A stretch of 64,000 nt of DNA, from contig JACPSZ010000017.1 of the NCBI GenBank assembly GCA_024860875.1, positions 62,001 through 126,000 on the forward strand. Reading direction: 5' to 3'. Made by a program: the position numbers and the translations under genes. Positions 28,853 through 37,974 of this stretch are shown here, one piece after another; position 1 is the stretch's first letter; each line of letters begins with the position of its first letter. The notes under the pieces are model-generated. The model was given only the letters and a program-made list of their open reading frames with translations. It was not told where the DNA came from and ran no database searches. The DNA is from Nitrososphaerota archaeon (lineage in GTDB: Archaea > Thermoproteota > Nitrososphaeria > Nitrososphaerales > UBA57).

Positions 28853-30808
28853 TCACCTAATTTGAATCCCTGCTTCTCCAGCACGTGATTGTATAGCCCC
28901 TGCGCCGGAAACTATTGGCTGGATAGTTTTCTCGTCAATTTCTTTTACCAAAAAACCATTATCTTGTGGAACCAGCTTGAAGGTTCTGGCACAAAGTGTA
29001 CGTTCGGTGGAGCAAGCACCGGTGCCAATATCGAATCTATAGCCATGACGGGGGCATACCACTTCGTTACCTTCTACGCTTCCCTCTGCTAGCGAAGCTC
29101 CCTCATGAGGACAGCGATTCTGGATTGCGATAAAGCGTCCCTGATGCTTGAAAACGGCAACCTCAGTGCCGTTCACAAATACCACCTTACTAGCACCCTC
29201 AGCTAATTCATCCTGCCTGATGAAAACCTTCGAATCGACGATCTCCTTGGTAGTTATACGGGGCTGCAATGATGTTTGTTGAGGTGCCCTCAGGTTCTTC
29301 CTTATCTTATCAAAGGCTCCAAATCGAATTAGCCCTTCCAAAACTTGCGGCAGCTGATCGCATGGTACATTCTCCATGATTTGGATTCCCCGATTTGCAT
29401 CCGGTCCTGACGAGCCCCCCACGAAGATGTCCACTCCATCAACCATCTTGTCATCTAACTTGACCATCCTACCCAGAAGTCCAATATCAGCGACAGTGTG
29501 ATTACCGCAGCCTGCGGGGCATCCAGACCAGTGGATTGTAATGGGTTGCTTCCGGTCCACTTTCCTCTCAATTTCTCGGGCTATTTGCAATGCGCGATTC
29601 TTGGTTTCTATGACAGCAAGGTTGCAGTACTCTATCCCCGTACAACTTACAAGGCCTCTCATGATTTGAGTCGGGTTGTACCCAAAGACCTTAAGCAAGG
29701 GCTCATCAAGCAAGGTGGAGAGTTTCTCGTCTGATACGTGAGGAATTATGAGGTTCTGATTCGTCGTCAGCCTAATTTCACCCTTGCCATAAGTTTCGGC
29801 GAGCCGAGCAACGTCTTCAAGCTGATCACCAGTTATTCGGCCAACAGGAACCTTAAGGCCAACATAGTTCGTATGGGCTTGCTTCTGGCGAAATACACCA
29901 ATATGATCTGTTACCTTCGGAAGCCTAGCGTCGAGCCCAGCTCGTAATAGAGTATAAGCAAGCCTAGACTCTAGTGCTTCTCTGAACTTCTCAATTCCCC
30001 ATGCATCTATCAGGAAAGAGAGGCGAGCCGAGTTTCTGCCTTCCCTGAATCCATGATCCCTAAACAAGAGGGTTATAGCGCTTGCAACTTCTGCAGCCTC
30101 CTCAGGCCTGACAAACGCATCCAATGCAGAAGCAACTCTATAGCCACCCGAACCGTTTTTGCCTCCAACCAATACATTAAATCCCTTTATTGTCTCGCCC
30201 TCGACTTCTTTTGTTGCAGGTACAAATGCGATGTCTTGGGTTCCGGCGTGAGTGCAGTTCTCCAAACAACCTGTGATAGTGACATTAAATTTTCGCGGAA
30301 GGTTCGTGTATGCTTTGTTCATTACGAACATTGCAGTAAAAGCTTGGGCTATAGGAGAGGCGTCTAGAAGCTCATTTGTTGTTAGACCAGCAACTGGGCA
30401 ACCAACTACGTTTCTGATGTTGTCCATACCAGTCTGAAGAGTCACAAGCCCAACATTGCGAAGTTGATTAAGCATCTCCGGAACACTTTCGATCCTGACA
30501 GAGCGGAGCTCTATCTGCTGCCTAGTAGTGATATCAGCTATACCATTTCCAACCCTGTTTGCAATGGACCCTATTGCTCTAAGCTGGGATGACGTCGTTA
30601 TTCCATTAGTAATTCTAATTCGAATCATAAAGTATCCCGGAGTGCGTTTCCTGAAGTAGACGCCCCACCACTTCAGCCTGTGATCTCTATCACCTGCAGG
30701 AATTGACTCCCATCCTAGCTCCGCGTAGCGAGAAATGTCTTGGCCGACATCAAGGCCGTCCTTCTCAGCCTTCAATTGTTCGATTTGGTTATTTGCGGCA
30801 GCCTGCAC
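28853..30808 (-). CDS. nirA: Ferredoxin-type nitrite/sulfite reductase (NirA-like) fused to C-terminal Rieske [2Fe-2S] domain
   Basis: Siroheme/4Fe-4S motifs CTGIEYCNLA and HWSGCPAGCGNHTVADIGLLG; Rieske CPHEGASLAEGSVEGNEVVCPRHGYRFD. Confidence 0.92.
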   Translation of the reverse strand: MQAAANNQIEQLKAEKDGLDVGQDISRYAELGWESIPAGDRDHRLKWWGVYFRKRTPGYFMIRIRITNGITTSSQLRAIGSIANRVGNGIADITTRQQIELRSVRIESVPEMLNQLRNVGLVTLQTGMDNIRNVVGCPVAGLTTNELLDASPIAQAFTAMFVMNKAYTNLPRKFNVTITGCLENCTHAGTQDIAFVPATKEVEGETIKGFNVLVGGKNGSGGYRVASALDAFVRPEEAAEVASAITLLFRDHGFREGRNSARLSFLIDAWGIEKFREALESRLAYTLLRAGLDARLPKVTDHIGVFRQKQAHTNYVGLKVPVGRITGDQLEDVARLAETYGKGEIRLTTNQNLIIPHVSDEKLSTLLDEPLLKVFGYNPTQIMRGLVSCTGIEYCNLAVIETKNRALQIAREIERKVDRKQPITIHWSGCPAGCGNHTVADIGLLGRMVKLDDKMVDGVDIFVGGSSGPDANRGIQIMENVPCDQLPQVLEGLIRFGAFDKIRKNLRAPQQTSLQPRITTKEIVDSKVFIRQDELAEGASKVVFVNGTEVAVFKHQGRFIAIQNRCPHEGASLAEGSVEGNEVVCPRHGYRFDIGTGACSTERTLCARTFKLVPQDNGFLVKEIDEKTIQPIVSGAGAIQSRAGEAGIQIR

Positions 30809-30842
30809 AGATGGCGATTTTTGAAGATCAAATTAAAAGCTA

Positions 30843-30861
30843 TTTATGAACTGTTCATAAA
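30843..30861. promoter_or_regulatory. Perfect palindrome TTTATGAAC-T-GTTCATAAA, operator candidate between nirA and RHH regulator
   Basis: 9-bp arms, 1-nt spacer; 35 bp upstream of nirA start, 68 bp upstream of 30929 start. Confidence 0.6.
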
Positions 30862-30928
30862 AGTTAGGAATAATAGAATGAATGTCCATAATTCTAGCAA
30901 TCCATTTGACACATAGATAGACATAAAA

Positions 30929-31495
30929 ATGGATATTGCCAAAGCGTACAAAATGGCATCTGTACCAAGCAGAATCACATTTGCTTTTGATAAGGATGAA
31001 GAAACACTCCTCAGGAAGACTAGCAAAGAAGCTAATGTGTCTGTAAGTGAACTGATAAGGAGGGCTGTCAAGTTCTATTGCAAGTACAGAGACGTCATTG
31101 AAGGAGATATGGAAAGGAAGATCAGGACCTATCTAGATTTACTTCCAAATGGCGAACACCAGATAATAGATATCGAGCGGTGGATTTTGTTCATGAGAAT
31201 GGTGGAAGCGTTACCCAGCGATCACGAATTCTGGGATTCGTGTATACGTATCGCAAGGGATCAAGCCGAGGAATTCAAGGGCAAGATTGGGAGTCCGCAA
31301 GCTGCCCTAGAGAGGCTAGAGGATTGTAATTGGTTTCGATTGCAGAAGAACGCAGAGAAGGAGTTTACGTTGGTGCTGAATTCGGAAATGTCTAGGAGAT
31401 TTGTGGAGTTTGCTGTAGCTCAACTTCTATCAGCGATGGGATACAAAGCCGATCTGAAAACGAATCTGGGGAAAATACGAATTAGGCTGTATTGA
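30929..31495 (+). CDS. Ribbon-helix-helix (CopG-like) transcriptional regulator
   Basis: PSRITFAFDKDEETLLRKTSKEANVSVSELIRRAVKFYCKY; divergent from nirA. Confidence 0.75.
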   Translation: MDIAKAYKMASVPSRITFAFDKDEETLLRKTSKEANVSVSELIRRAVKFYCKYRDVIEGDMERKIRTYLDLLPNGEHQIIDIERWILFMRMVEALPSDHEFWDSCIRIARDQAEEFKGKIGSPQAALERLEDCNWFRLQKNAEKEFTLVLNSEMSRRFVEFAVAQLLSAMGYKADLKTNLGKIRIRLY

Positions 31496-31523
31496 TGGAT
31501 TAATCTCAGCTTTTGTAAACGTC

Positions 31524-31577
31524 CGTATCTTGCAGAGGGGTAAAAAGCCCGCTCTCAACCTGCTTGGGCTAGAGTAC
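31524..31577 (-). pseudogene. Degenerate 5' half of tRNA-Lys (includes intron-like sequence)
   Basis: tcttgcagaggggtaaaaagcccgctctcaacctgcttgggctag aligns by eye with tctttcagagggttaaaagcccggtgctctacctggctgagctag of the 19535..19622 gene; no 3' half. Confidence 0.6.
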
Positions 31578-31603
31578 GTTTTCTTAGTAACCATATTGTT
31601 GCT

Positions 31604-31672
31604 GCATATGGCAACCCCTCCCTATCTTTTGCACAGGGGCGGGCGTGACAACTAGACTCCTAGGCGCAGGAA
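31604..31672. repeat. Diverged dispersed GC-rich repeat, copy C
   Basis: GCACAGGGGCGGGCGTGACAACTAGACTCCTAGGCGCAG resembles GCAGGCGAGCGGGCGTGCCTAGGACGCACAG of copy B. Confidence 0.35.
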
Positions 31673-31675
31673 GAA

Positions 31676-32938
31676 CTATTTTCTAATCTCGTCCAGAATT
31701 TCCTTGGCTCTGGTAAACTTTACAGCCTTCTCCTTCACCATAGTGGCAGCGACCTTGTCGATTTCTCCGCCCTTGGCCCCAGCAGATACAGCTATGTTTC
31801 TTGCGTGCAGCCGCATGTGCCCCTTCTGAATCCCTTCAGCGACGAGTGCCCTTAGAGCTGCCAAGTTCTGAGCAAGCCCAACAGATACCATGACTCTAGC
31901 AAGCTCGCCAGCACTTTTTACACCGAGTATCTTTAGTGCAATTTTTGCAGAGGGATTTACAGATGATGACCCTCCAACAATGCCAACGGCTATTGGAAGT
32001 TCTATACTGCCCACAAGGTCTTCTCTTCTGTCCTTCTTCCAAGAAGTTAACGATCTATACCGTCCAGTAATGCTTGCGTAAGAATGCGCGCCAGCTTCTA
32101 TTGCCCTAGTGTCCTGTCCAGTCGCCATTGCAACAGCTATAATTCCATTCATTACGCCCTTGTTGTGAGTAGTTGCCCTATACTGATCGAAATCGGCAAA
32201 ATGGTAGGCTTTGATGATGCCTTCAATGACATACTCTCCTCCAAGCTCTTCCTTGTCGAATGTTGCAGATGCGAATGCTATCCTTTCTGTTGCTAAGTTT
32301 GATAAAATTCTCAGCAGGACGTTGCCTTTAGTGGCTTTTTCAATTATAGGAGCAATAGCTTCAGCCATTGTGTTTACAGCATTGGCACCCATAGCGTCTT
32401 TGCAGTCAACGTATAACTCAACAATGAGCATTGAACCAGAAGGCGTCTTGATGGCTCTGGTCTTCAGGTCTTTTGGCCCTCCACCAATTGATAGCAATGT
32501 GGGGTTCTGCTCTGCTGCCTTTTTCATGATGCTTTTCTTCTCCTTCATAACGGCTTTAGCAGCCTTCTTTACGTCAACATCAACGACCTGAATCTGGGCA
32601 CGCATTATAGAACCCGAATATTTTGTCCTAAAACCGCCTTTCTTTCTGGCGATAGCGGCGGCCTTGCTCGCAGCAGCAACTACCGAGGGCTCTTCGATGG
32701 CCATAGGCACAAGATAATCCTTGCCATCTATCAGAAAATTTACAGCTATCCCAAGAGGATGCGAAATTCCTCCAACAACATTCTCTATCATCTTATCCGC
32801 CTTATCAAGGCTCAAAGTGCGCATAGAATGCAGGGTTGCAGCTTCATCATCAGTTAGATCGGCAAACTCTTTTACGAATCCAAGCCTTTCTTCGGGCGAA
32901 AGCTTGTAGAAGCCCGAAACTGCAGAGCTCTTTTGCAC
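31676..32938 (-). CDS. Hydroxymethylglutaryl-CoA reductase (class II-like)
   Basis: SGFYKLSPEERLGFVKEFADLTDDEAATL, VVGGISHPLGIAVNFLIDGKDYLVPMAIEEPSVVAAASKAA, ATTHNKGVMNGIIAVAMATGQDTRAIEAGAHSYA. Confidence 0.93.
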   Translation of the reverse strand: MQKSSAVSGFYKLSPEERLGFVKEFADLTDDEAATLHSMRTLSLDKADKMIENVVGGISHPLGIAVNFLIDGKDYLVPMAIEEPSVVAAASKAAAIARKKGGFRTKYSGSIMRAQIQVVDVDVKKAAKAVMKEKKSIMKKAAEQNPTLLSIGGGPKDLKTRAIKTPSGSMLIVELYVDCKDAMGANAVNTMAEAIAPIIEKATKGNVLLRILSNLATERIAFASATFDKEELGGEYVIEGIIKAYHFADFDQYRATTHNKGVMNGIIAVAMATGQDTRAIEAGAHSYASITGRYRSLTSWKKDRREDLVGSIELPIAVGIVGGSSSVNPSAKIALKILGVKSAGELARVMVSVGLAQNLAALRALVAEGIQKGHMRLHARNIAVSAGAKGGEIDKVAATMVKEKAVKFTRAKEILDEIRK

Positions 32939-32995
32939 GAGTCAAGCAGTTCAAGGGTTTCTATTTATTTAGATCGGCGAATCTGCAAGCGTTGC

Positions 32996-34060
32996 ATGAA
33001 AGTCTGGGTTGACATCCTTACTCCAAAGCAGGCTCTATTCTTTGAGCCGTTAATCAAGGAACTCCGCTCGAAAAATGTTGTTTTGGTAACATCAAGGAAA
33101 TACAGGGAAGTTGAACTTATTATGAAGAAGAGGAGCATTGATGGTCATTTCATTGGTGAGCACGGAGGCAAAGACCTCTATGGGAAACTCGTAGCTTCTG
33201 CAGAAAGAATCCATATGCTTGCAGATTTAGTAAGCAAAGAGGAGCCTGATATTGCCATATCGTTCAGCTCCCCTGAATGCTGTAGAGTTGCCTTTGGACT
33301 AGGCATCAAGAACTATTGCATCAATGATTCTCCTCATGCTGCAGCAGTTGCAAAGCTCACGATACCTTTGTGCCAGAGGCTCTTCACTCCTTGGGTAATT
33401 TCGACCAGAGCTTGGACAAGGTATGGAATAGATGCAAAGAACATTACGAAATACAGAGCATTAGATCCAGCTGCATGGCTCAAGAGGGCCGATCTTTCGA
33501 AAGCAAAGTCAGAACTTAATCTTGAAAAAGGTAAGAAGACGATGGCGGTAAGGCTTGAAGAGAGCTTTGCAGCATATCTGCTTGAAAATAGCAACAAAAA
33601 ACCCTCGCAGGGCTACCGTCTTCTAGCTAAACTCGTCAAGGAATTCTCCAATTGCAATATCATAACCTTGGGAAGGTATTCAGAGCAAATAGAAATCCTA
33701 CAGAAGAACTTTGGCAATAAGATCATAGTGCCTGACAATATAGTAGATGGCATCCCGTTGCTTCTGAACTGTGACCTGTTCATAGGTATGGGAGGAACCA
33801 TGACTGCTGAAGCGGCTCTGCTGGGGGTTCCTACAATATCGTTTTTCAGGGGCAGCTATGATGTTGAAAGCTTTCTTATCAAGAAAGGGCTTGTTCTGAA
33901 ACCCAAGAATGTAGATGACATAGTAAAAGTTTCGAAGAAGTTGCTTTCAGATGAGCGTAGAAGGAGAGCCATCAAGGACAAGGCCGTTAAGCTTCTTGAC
34001 TGGATGGAGGATCCTATCCAGATAATATCCGACAAGATTGAGATTGCTAACTCTATTTGA
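32996..34060 (+). CDS. DUF354-like glycosyltransferase/epimerase-fold protein
   Basis: MKVWVDILTPKQALFFEPLIKEL...; DLFIGMGGTMTAEAALLGVPTISFF. Internal ATG at 32996 preferred over ORF-track start 32933. Confidence 0.82.
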   Translation: MKVWVDILTPKQALFFEPLIKELRSKNVVLVTSRKYREVELIMKKRSIDGHFIGEHGGKDLYGKLVASAERIHMLADLVSKEEPDIAISFSSPECCRVAFGLGIKNYCINDSPHAAAVAKLTIPLCQRLFTPWVISTRAWTRYGIDAKNITKYRALDPAAWLKRADLSKAKSELNLEKGKKTMAVRLEESFAAYLLENSNKKPSQGYRLLAKLVKEFSNCNIITLGRYSEQIEILQKNFGNKIIVPDNIVDGIPLLLNCDLFIGMGGTMTAEAALLGVPTISFFRGSYDVESFLIKKGLVLKPKNVDDIVKVSKKLLSDERRRRAIKDKAVKLLDWMEDPIQIISDKIEIANSI

Positions 34061-34061
34061 G

Positions 34062-34550
34062 TTATGGGCTTACCTTTATGGTGCCTGACATTTCGTGAAA
34101 TGCTATCACGCAGTCGAAGTAATAGGTGCCAGGCTTGTCAAACTTGAACTCGAACTTGTCTCCGGGATTTAACTGCCGGTGAAACAGAAGAATACCGTCG
34201 GCTGTAAAGTTCTTACTAGTTGCAGTGTGAATCTCTTTGTCGACATTCTCCCATATTACTGTAGAGCCTACTGGAACGTTTACGAAGGACGGCGTGAAGG
34301 CACTTTTACTTACAGCTTTTATCACAACTGTTGTAGGAGGCAGCATGTCTGCAGGGTCGGCTCCTATTGGAGGGGCATTGTTGAAGACTTGCTTTGGAAG
34401 CTCTAACTTTGGCTGTCCTGCTTGCTGCGTTTGAATTGATGTGAAAAAGACTATTCCGCCTGCAATCACCAAAAATACAACCCCTAAAACACCGATAAGT
34501 ATCTTGGAGATCACCTTAGATTCACTTGACGCAATAACATTTAGAAACAA
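34062..34550 (-). CDS. Membrane-anchored cupredoxin
   Basis: SKILIGVLGVVFLVIAGGIVFF TM; FTPSFVNVPVGSTVIWENVDKEIHTATS; YYFDCVIAFHEMSGTIKV. Confidence 0.88.
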   Translation of the reverse strand: MFLNVIASSESKVISKILIGVLGVVFLVIAGGIVFFTSIQTQQAGQPKLELPKQVFNNAPPIGADPADMLPPTTVVIKAVSKSAFTPSFVNVPVGSTVIWENVDKEIHTATSKNFTADGILLFHRQLNPGDKFEFKFDKPGTYYFDCVIAFHEMSGTIKVSP

Positions 34551-34587
34551 GACATAGATAAGTTAGTTCCCTCTCCAATGCACGAGC

Positions 34588-35277
34588 TTGGAATACGCTG
34601 TCATAATTGGAAGACTCAATGCAATGAAGAATCTCAGGAACGTAGAAGGGATGGCAAGGTTCGGCATCAACCCGAAGAACACTCTAGGTATTTCAGTTCC
34701 AGATATTAGGACAATGGCCAAGCAAATAGGTAAGGATCACTTTTTGGCGCAGAAGCTATGGTCTTCGGGGATACATGAAGCTAGAATCCTTGCAACCATC
34801 ATAGACGATCCGAAACTGATTACCGAGGAGCAGATGGAGAGCTGGGTCAAAGAGATTGACAGCTGGGATATTTGCGATCAATGCTGCGGTAATCTTTTTG
34901 ATAAAACGAAATTTGCCTACCAGAAGGCAATAGAATGGAGTAATAACGATAAGGAATTTATCAAGAGAGCAGGATTTAGCCTTATGGCCTACCTAGCAGT
35001 TCACGACAAGAAAGCTCCAGATAAAGCATTTGCAAAATTCCTTTCTGCCATAAAGGCCGCTGCTACTGATGAAAGAAACTTCGTCAAAAAAGCTGTAAAC
35101 TGGGCTTTGCGGCAGATAGGGAAGCGCAGTCTTGAACTCAACAGGGAAGCCATAAAAACCGCAAAAGAAATTCAAAAGATGTATCCTAAGAGCGCTAGAT
35201 GGATAGCGTCCGATGCGCTTAGGGAGCTGACGGGCAAAACCGTGCAGGAAAGGCTGAAGGCTAAAGCCTCTAAATAG
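34588..35277 (+). CDS. AlkD-like DNA alkylation repair protein
   Basis: GINPKNTLGISVPDIRTMAKQIGKDHFLAQKLWSSGIHEARILATIIDDP, EIDSWDICDQCC, FVKKAVNWALRQIGKR. Confidence 0.9.
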   Translation: MEYAVIIGRLNAMKNLRNVEGMARFGINPKNTLGISVPDIRTMAKQIGKDHFLAQKLWSSGIHEARILATIIDDPKLITEEQMESWVKEIDSWDICDQCCGNLFDKTKFAYQKAIEWSNNDKEFIKRAGFSLMAYLAVHDKKAPDKAFAKFLSAIKAAATDERNFVKKAVNWALRQIGKRSLELNREAIKTAKEIQKMYPKSARWIASDALRELTGKTVQERLKAKASK

Positions 35278-35303
35278 AGGCAAGTAAGTGCACATATAGT
35301 AAA

Positions 35304-36848
35304 ATGCTATCCTTTCGTGTAAGGACTCTCGGAATTGATTCGGGGAAGCCTATCGTCGTTCTTACCGAAGACGATGCCGCAGATTTGGGCGTCAAGAGTT
35401 CGTCGAGAGTGAGGGTAAAATCCAGTAGAGGAGAGATTACTGCAATAGTGAACATCGCAACCAAGACGTTGTCTAATGGAACGATTGGAGTGTTTGATGA
35501 AGTTCGCAGGATACTGAAACTAAGGGATAATGATAGAGTCGATGTTGGGGTTGCACCTTTTCCATCATCGCTCCAGTTTATCAGGAATAGGCTGTTAGGA
35601 AGGAAACTAAACTATGATGAGATTCATGAAATAGTGAAGGATGTCGTTGAAGGGAACCTTAGAGAGACAGAGATAGCATCCTTTGTGACCTCCCTGCACA
35701 TGCAGGGCGTTGACCTTGACGAGGCTACTAGTCTGACTAATGCTATGGTGGAAACCGGGCACATTCTGAAAATCAAAAAGCGGCCTGTAGTAGACAAGCA
35801 TTCCATTGGAGGAGTGCCTGGGGACAAGACAAGCCTTTTGCTGGTGCCAGTTCTGGCCGCAGCTGGCTGCACCATACCCAAGTCTTCTTCGAGGGCCATA
35901 ACATCTGCTGCAGGTACTGCCGACAAAGCGGAGGTCCTGATGCCTGTCAACCTTGGAATTGAAGAGATTACCAAGGTGGTTCAAAAGACCAATGGATGCC
36001 TTGTCTGGGGAGGCTCTCTAGAACTTGCACCTGCAGACGACATCTTCGTCCAGATAGAATTTCCTCTTTCCATAGACCCTCTTTTGTTACCTTCGATCAT
36101 GAGCAAGAAACGCGCTGCAAATGTGGACAATCTTGTTATCGACATACCTACTGGGACAAGGACGAAAATCAAGACAATAGAGGAAGCGAACCTACTTGCA
36201 AAGGATTTCATAGAGCTTGGAAGGCGTGTTAATATCAAAACGCAATGCACCATTACAAGCGGCGAGCAGCCAATAGGCTATGCCGTAGGGCCTGCATTGG
36301 AGGCCAGAGAAGCCCTTGAAATTTTGATGAGGAGGAAGGTCGTGCCCGAACAGATAGACAAGGTCTGCCATATTGCTGGAGCTCTGCTCGAAATGGTGGG
36401 AAGAAATGACGGCTATGATATTGCTATTCAAATCTTGAAGAGTGGTAAGGCTGAAAAGAAGATGCGGGAAATCATTTCCCAGCAGGGAGGAAATCCGAAT
36501 GTTACGCCTGAGGACATAGAGGTTGGAGAATACACGTTCGATGCAAGTTCAGAGAATGCTGGGAATTTGCTTTGGATAGATAACAACGGTCTGGTGGAGG
36601 TTGCAAGGGCTGCAGGTGCACCAAAGGACAAGGAAGCAGGAGTATTGCTGCATAAAAAGCTTGGAGAGCGCGTCAGAAAAGGTGAATCATTGTTCACTAT
36701 ATACAGTGCTAAATCAAGAAAGATGGAAATGGCAAGGAAACTTCTTGAAGAGGTAAGAGTCTGCGGTGTCGCAGAAAAAGGAGAGATGCTCATTCAAAGG
36801 GTTAGGGAGATTCCCGTTCCAAAGAAGGCGTTCATACTTGAGCGCTAG
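35304..36848 (+). CDS. AMP phosphorylase (thymidine phosphorylase family)
   Basis: Archaeal N-terminal extension; VDKHSIGGVPGDKTSLLLVPVLAAAG, SSRAITSAAGTADKAEVLMP, GYAVGPALEAREALE. Confidence 0.94.
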   Translation: MLSFRVRTLGIDSGKPIVVLTEDDAADLGVKSSSRVRVKSSRGEITAIVNIATKTLSNGTIGVFDEVRRILKLRDNDRVDVGVAPFPSSLQFIRNRLLGRKLNYDEIHEIVKDVVEGNLRETEIASFVTSLHMQGVDLDEATSLTNAMVETGHILKIKKRPVVDKHSIGGVPGDKTSLLLVPVLAAAGCTIPKSSSRAITSAAGTADKAEVLMPVNLGIEEITKVVQKTNGCLVWGGSLELAPADDIFVQIEFPLSIDPLLLPSIMSKKRAANVDNLVIDIPTGTRTKIKTIEEANLLAKDFIELGRRVNIKTQCTITSGEQPIGYAVGPALEAREALEILMRRKVVPEQIDKVCHIAGALLEMVGRNDGYDIAIQILKSGKAEKKMREIISQQGGNPNVTPEDIEVGEYTFDASSENAGNLLWIDNNGLVEVARAAGAPKDKEAGVLLHKKLGERVRKGESLFTIYSAKSRKMEMARKLLEEVRVCGVAEKGEMLIQRVREIPVPKKAFILER

Positions 36849-37690
36849 CGCCTGAAACGCATGCTGAAGTCAATGCTCTTTGCAGAATGGGTGAGCATCC
36901 CCATTGAAATTATGTCGGCGCCAGATTTTGCATAATCAGCAAGGTTATCAAAATTAACTCCTCCGGAGGCTTCCACTTCTATTTTGTCCCTAAGCTTCTG
37001 TTTCTTAAGCTCGCCTACGGCGTTCCTGATTTCAGCAGGGCGCATATTGTCCAGCATGATGATGTCGGCGCCAGCCTTTACAGCTTTAATGGCGTCTTCA
37101 ATGCTTGAAACTTCTATCTCTATTTTTTTAGAGAAACTTACCTTCTTTTTAGCGAGCTGGACGGCTTTCTTGACGCTCCCTACAAGTGCTATATGGTTGT
37201 TCTTTATCAGAACCATGTCCTGAAGGTCTGCCCTGTGCGGGTCTCCTCCTCCAAGCTCGACAGCCTTCTTCTCCAGCGACCGCAGGCCTGGAGTCGTCTT
37301 CCTTGTCGTTGCAATTCTTACTCCCTTCCTAGCTCTTTCTGCAATTGAGACGGCCTTTGCTGTGGTCGTTGCTATCCCGCTTAGGTGGCTAATTATGTTT
37401 AGGGAGACCCTTTCCAGAGCGAGCATCTTCTTTGCATCTCCTGACACTTTTGCAACTATGGTGCCATTGGAAACTCTCTGGCCGTCAGAAACTTTCTGCT
37501 CAACCTCAAGCCCCTTCTGCTTTACGAAAAAGAGCACTTCTGCGAGCCCCGCAACGACGCAATCTTCCTTGGCTATTATCTCCGCTGTAGCAGTCTGACC
37601 TTCTGCAATCACAGCATCAGTTGTAACATCTCCTCTTCCATAATCCTCCTGCAAGAAGGTTTCAAGCATGAGCATGACGCGGCTATCCAT
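36845..37690 (-). CDS. nadC: Nicotinate-nucleotide pyrophosphorylase NadC
   Basis: ATTRKTTPGLRSLEKKAVELGGGDPHRADLQDMVLIKNNH, IEVEASGGVNFDNLADYAKSGADIISMG. Confidence 0.96.
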   Translation of the reverse strand: MDSRVMLMLETFLQEDYGRGDVTTDAVIAEGQTATAEIIAKEDCVVAGLAEVLFFVKQKGLEVEQKVSDGQRVSNGTIVAKVSGDAKKMLALERVSLNIISHLSGIATTTAKAVSIAERARKGVRIATTRKTTPGLRSLEKKAVELGGGDPHRADLQDMVLIKNNHIALVGSVKKAVQLAKKKVSFSKKIEIEVSSIEDAIKAVKAGADIIMLDNMRPAEIRNAVGELKKQKLRDKIEVEASGGVNFDNLADYAKSGADIISMGMLTHSAKSIDFSMRFRR

Positions 37691-37727
37691 CTTTCTTATT
37701 GATGAGGTCTTGGTTGATTAGTCTTTA

Positions 37728-37768
37728 GCCCGCCCCTGCACAAAGGGGCCCGTATAGGGGGATATCAT
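37728..37768. repeat. Dispersed GC-rich repeat, copy D (upstream of nadC)
   Basis: GCCCGCCCCTGCACAAAGGGGCCCGTATAGGGGGATATCAT resembles GCCCGCCCGCCTGCACGATCCCCGTCTAGGGGGAGCATAT of copy A. Confidence 0.5.
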
Positions 37769-37974
37769 CTGACATCATCACTCCCTGCTTACAAATGTTC
37801 AGAGCATCCACGAGAGTGTTGAACAAGTGCGGAGACTTGAAGTCGGTGTTGTTAGTGCGTATCCAAGAGCGAAATAAGAAAATCGAAGAGCTTGAGGCTA
37901 GGTTTACAAAGCTTGAAGATAACTCTGCTTGGAACATTTATGGGAGGCTGGCCAGAATGTCTCCTTCCCTTTTA

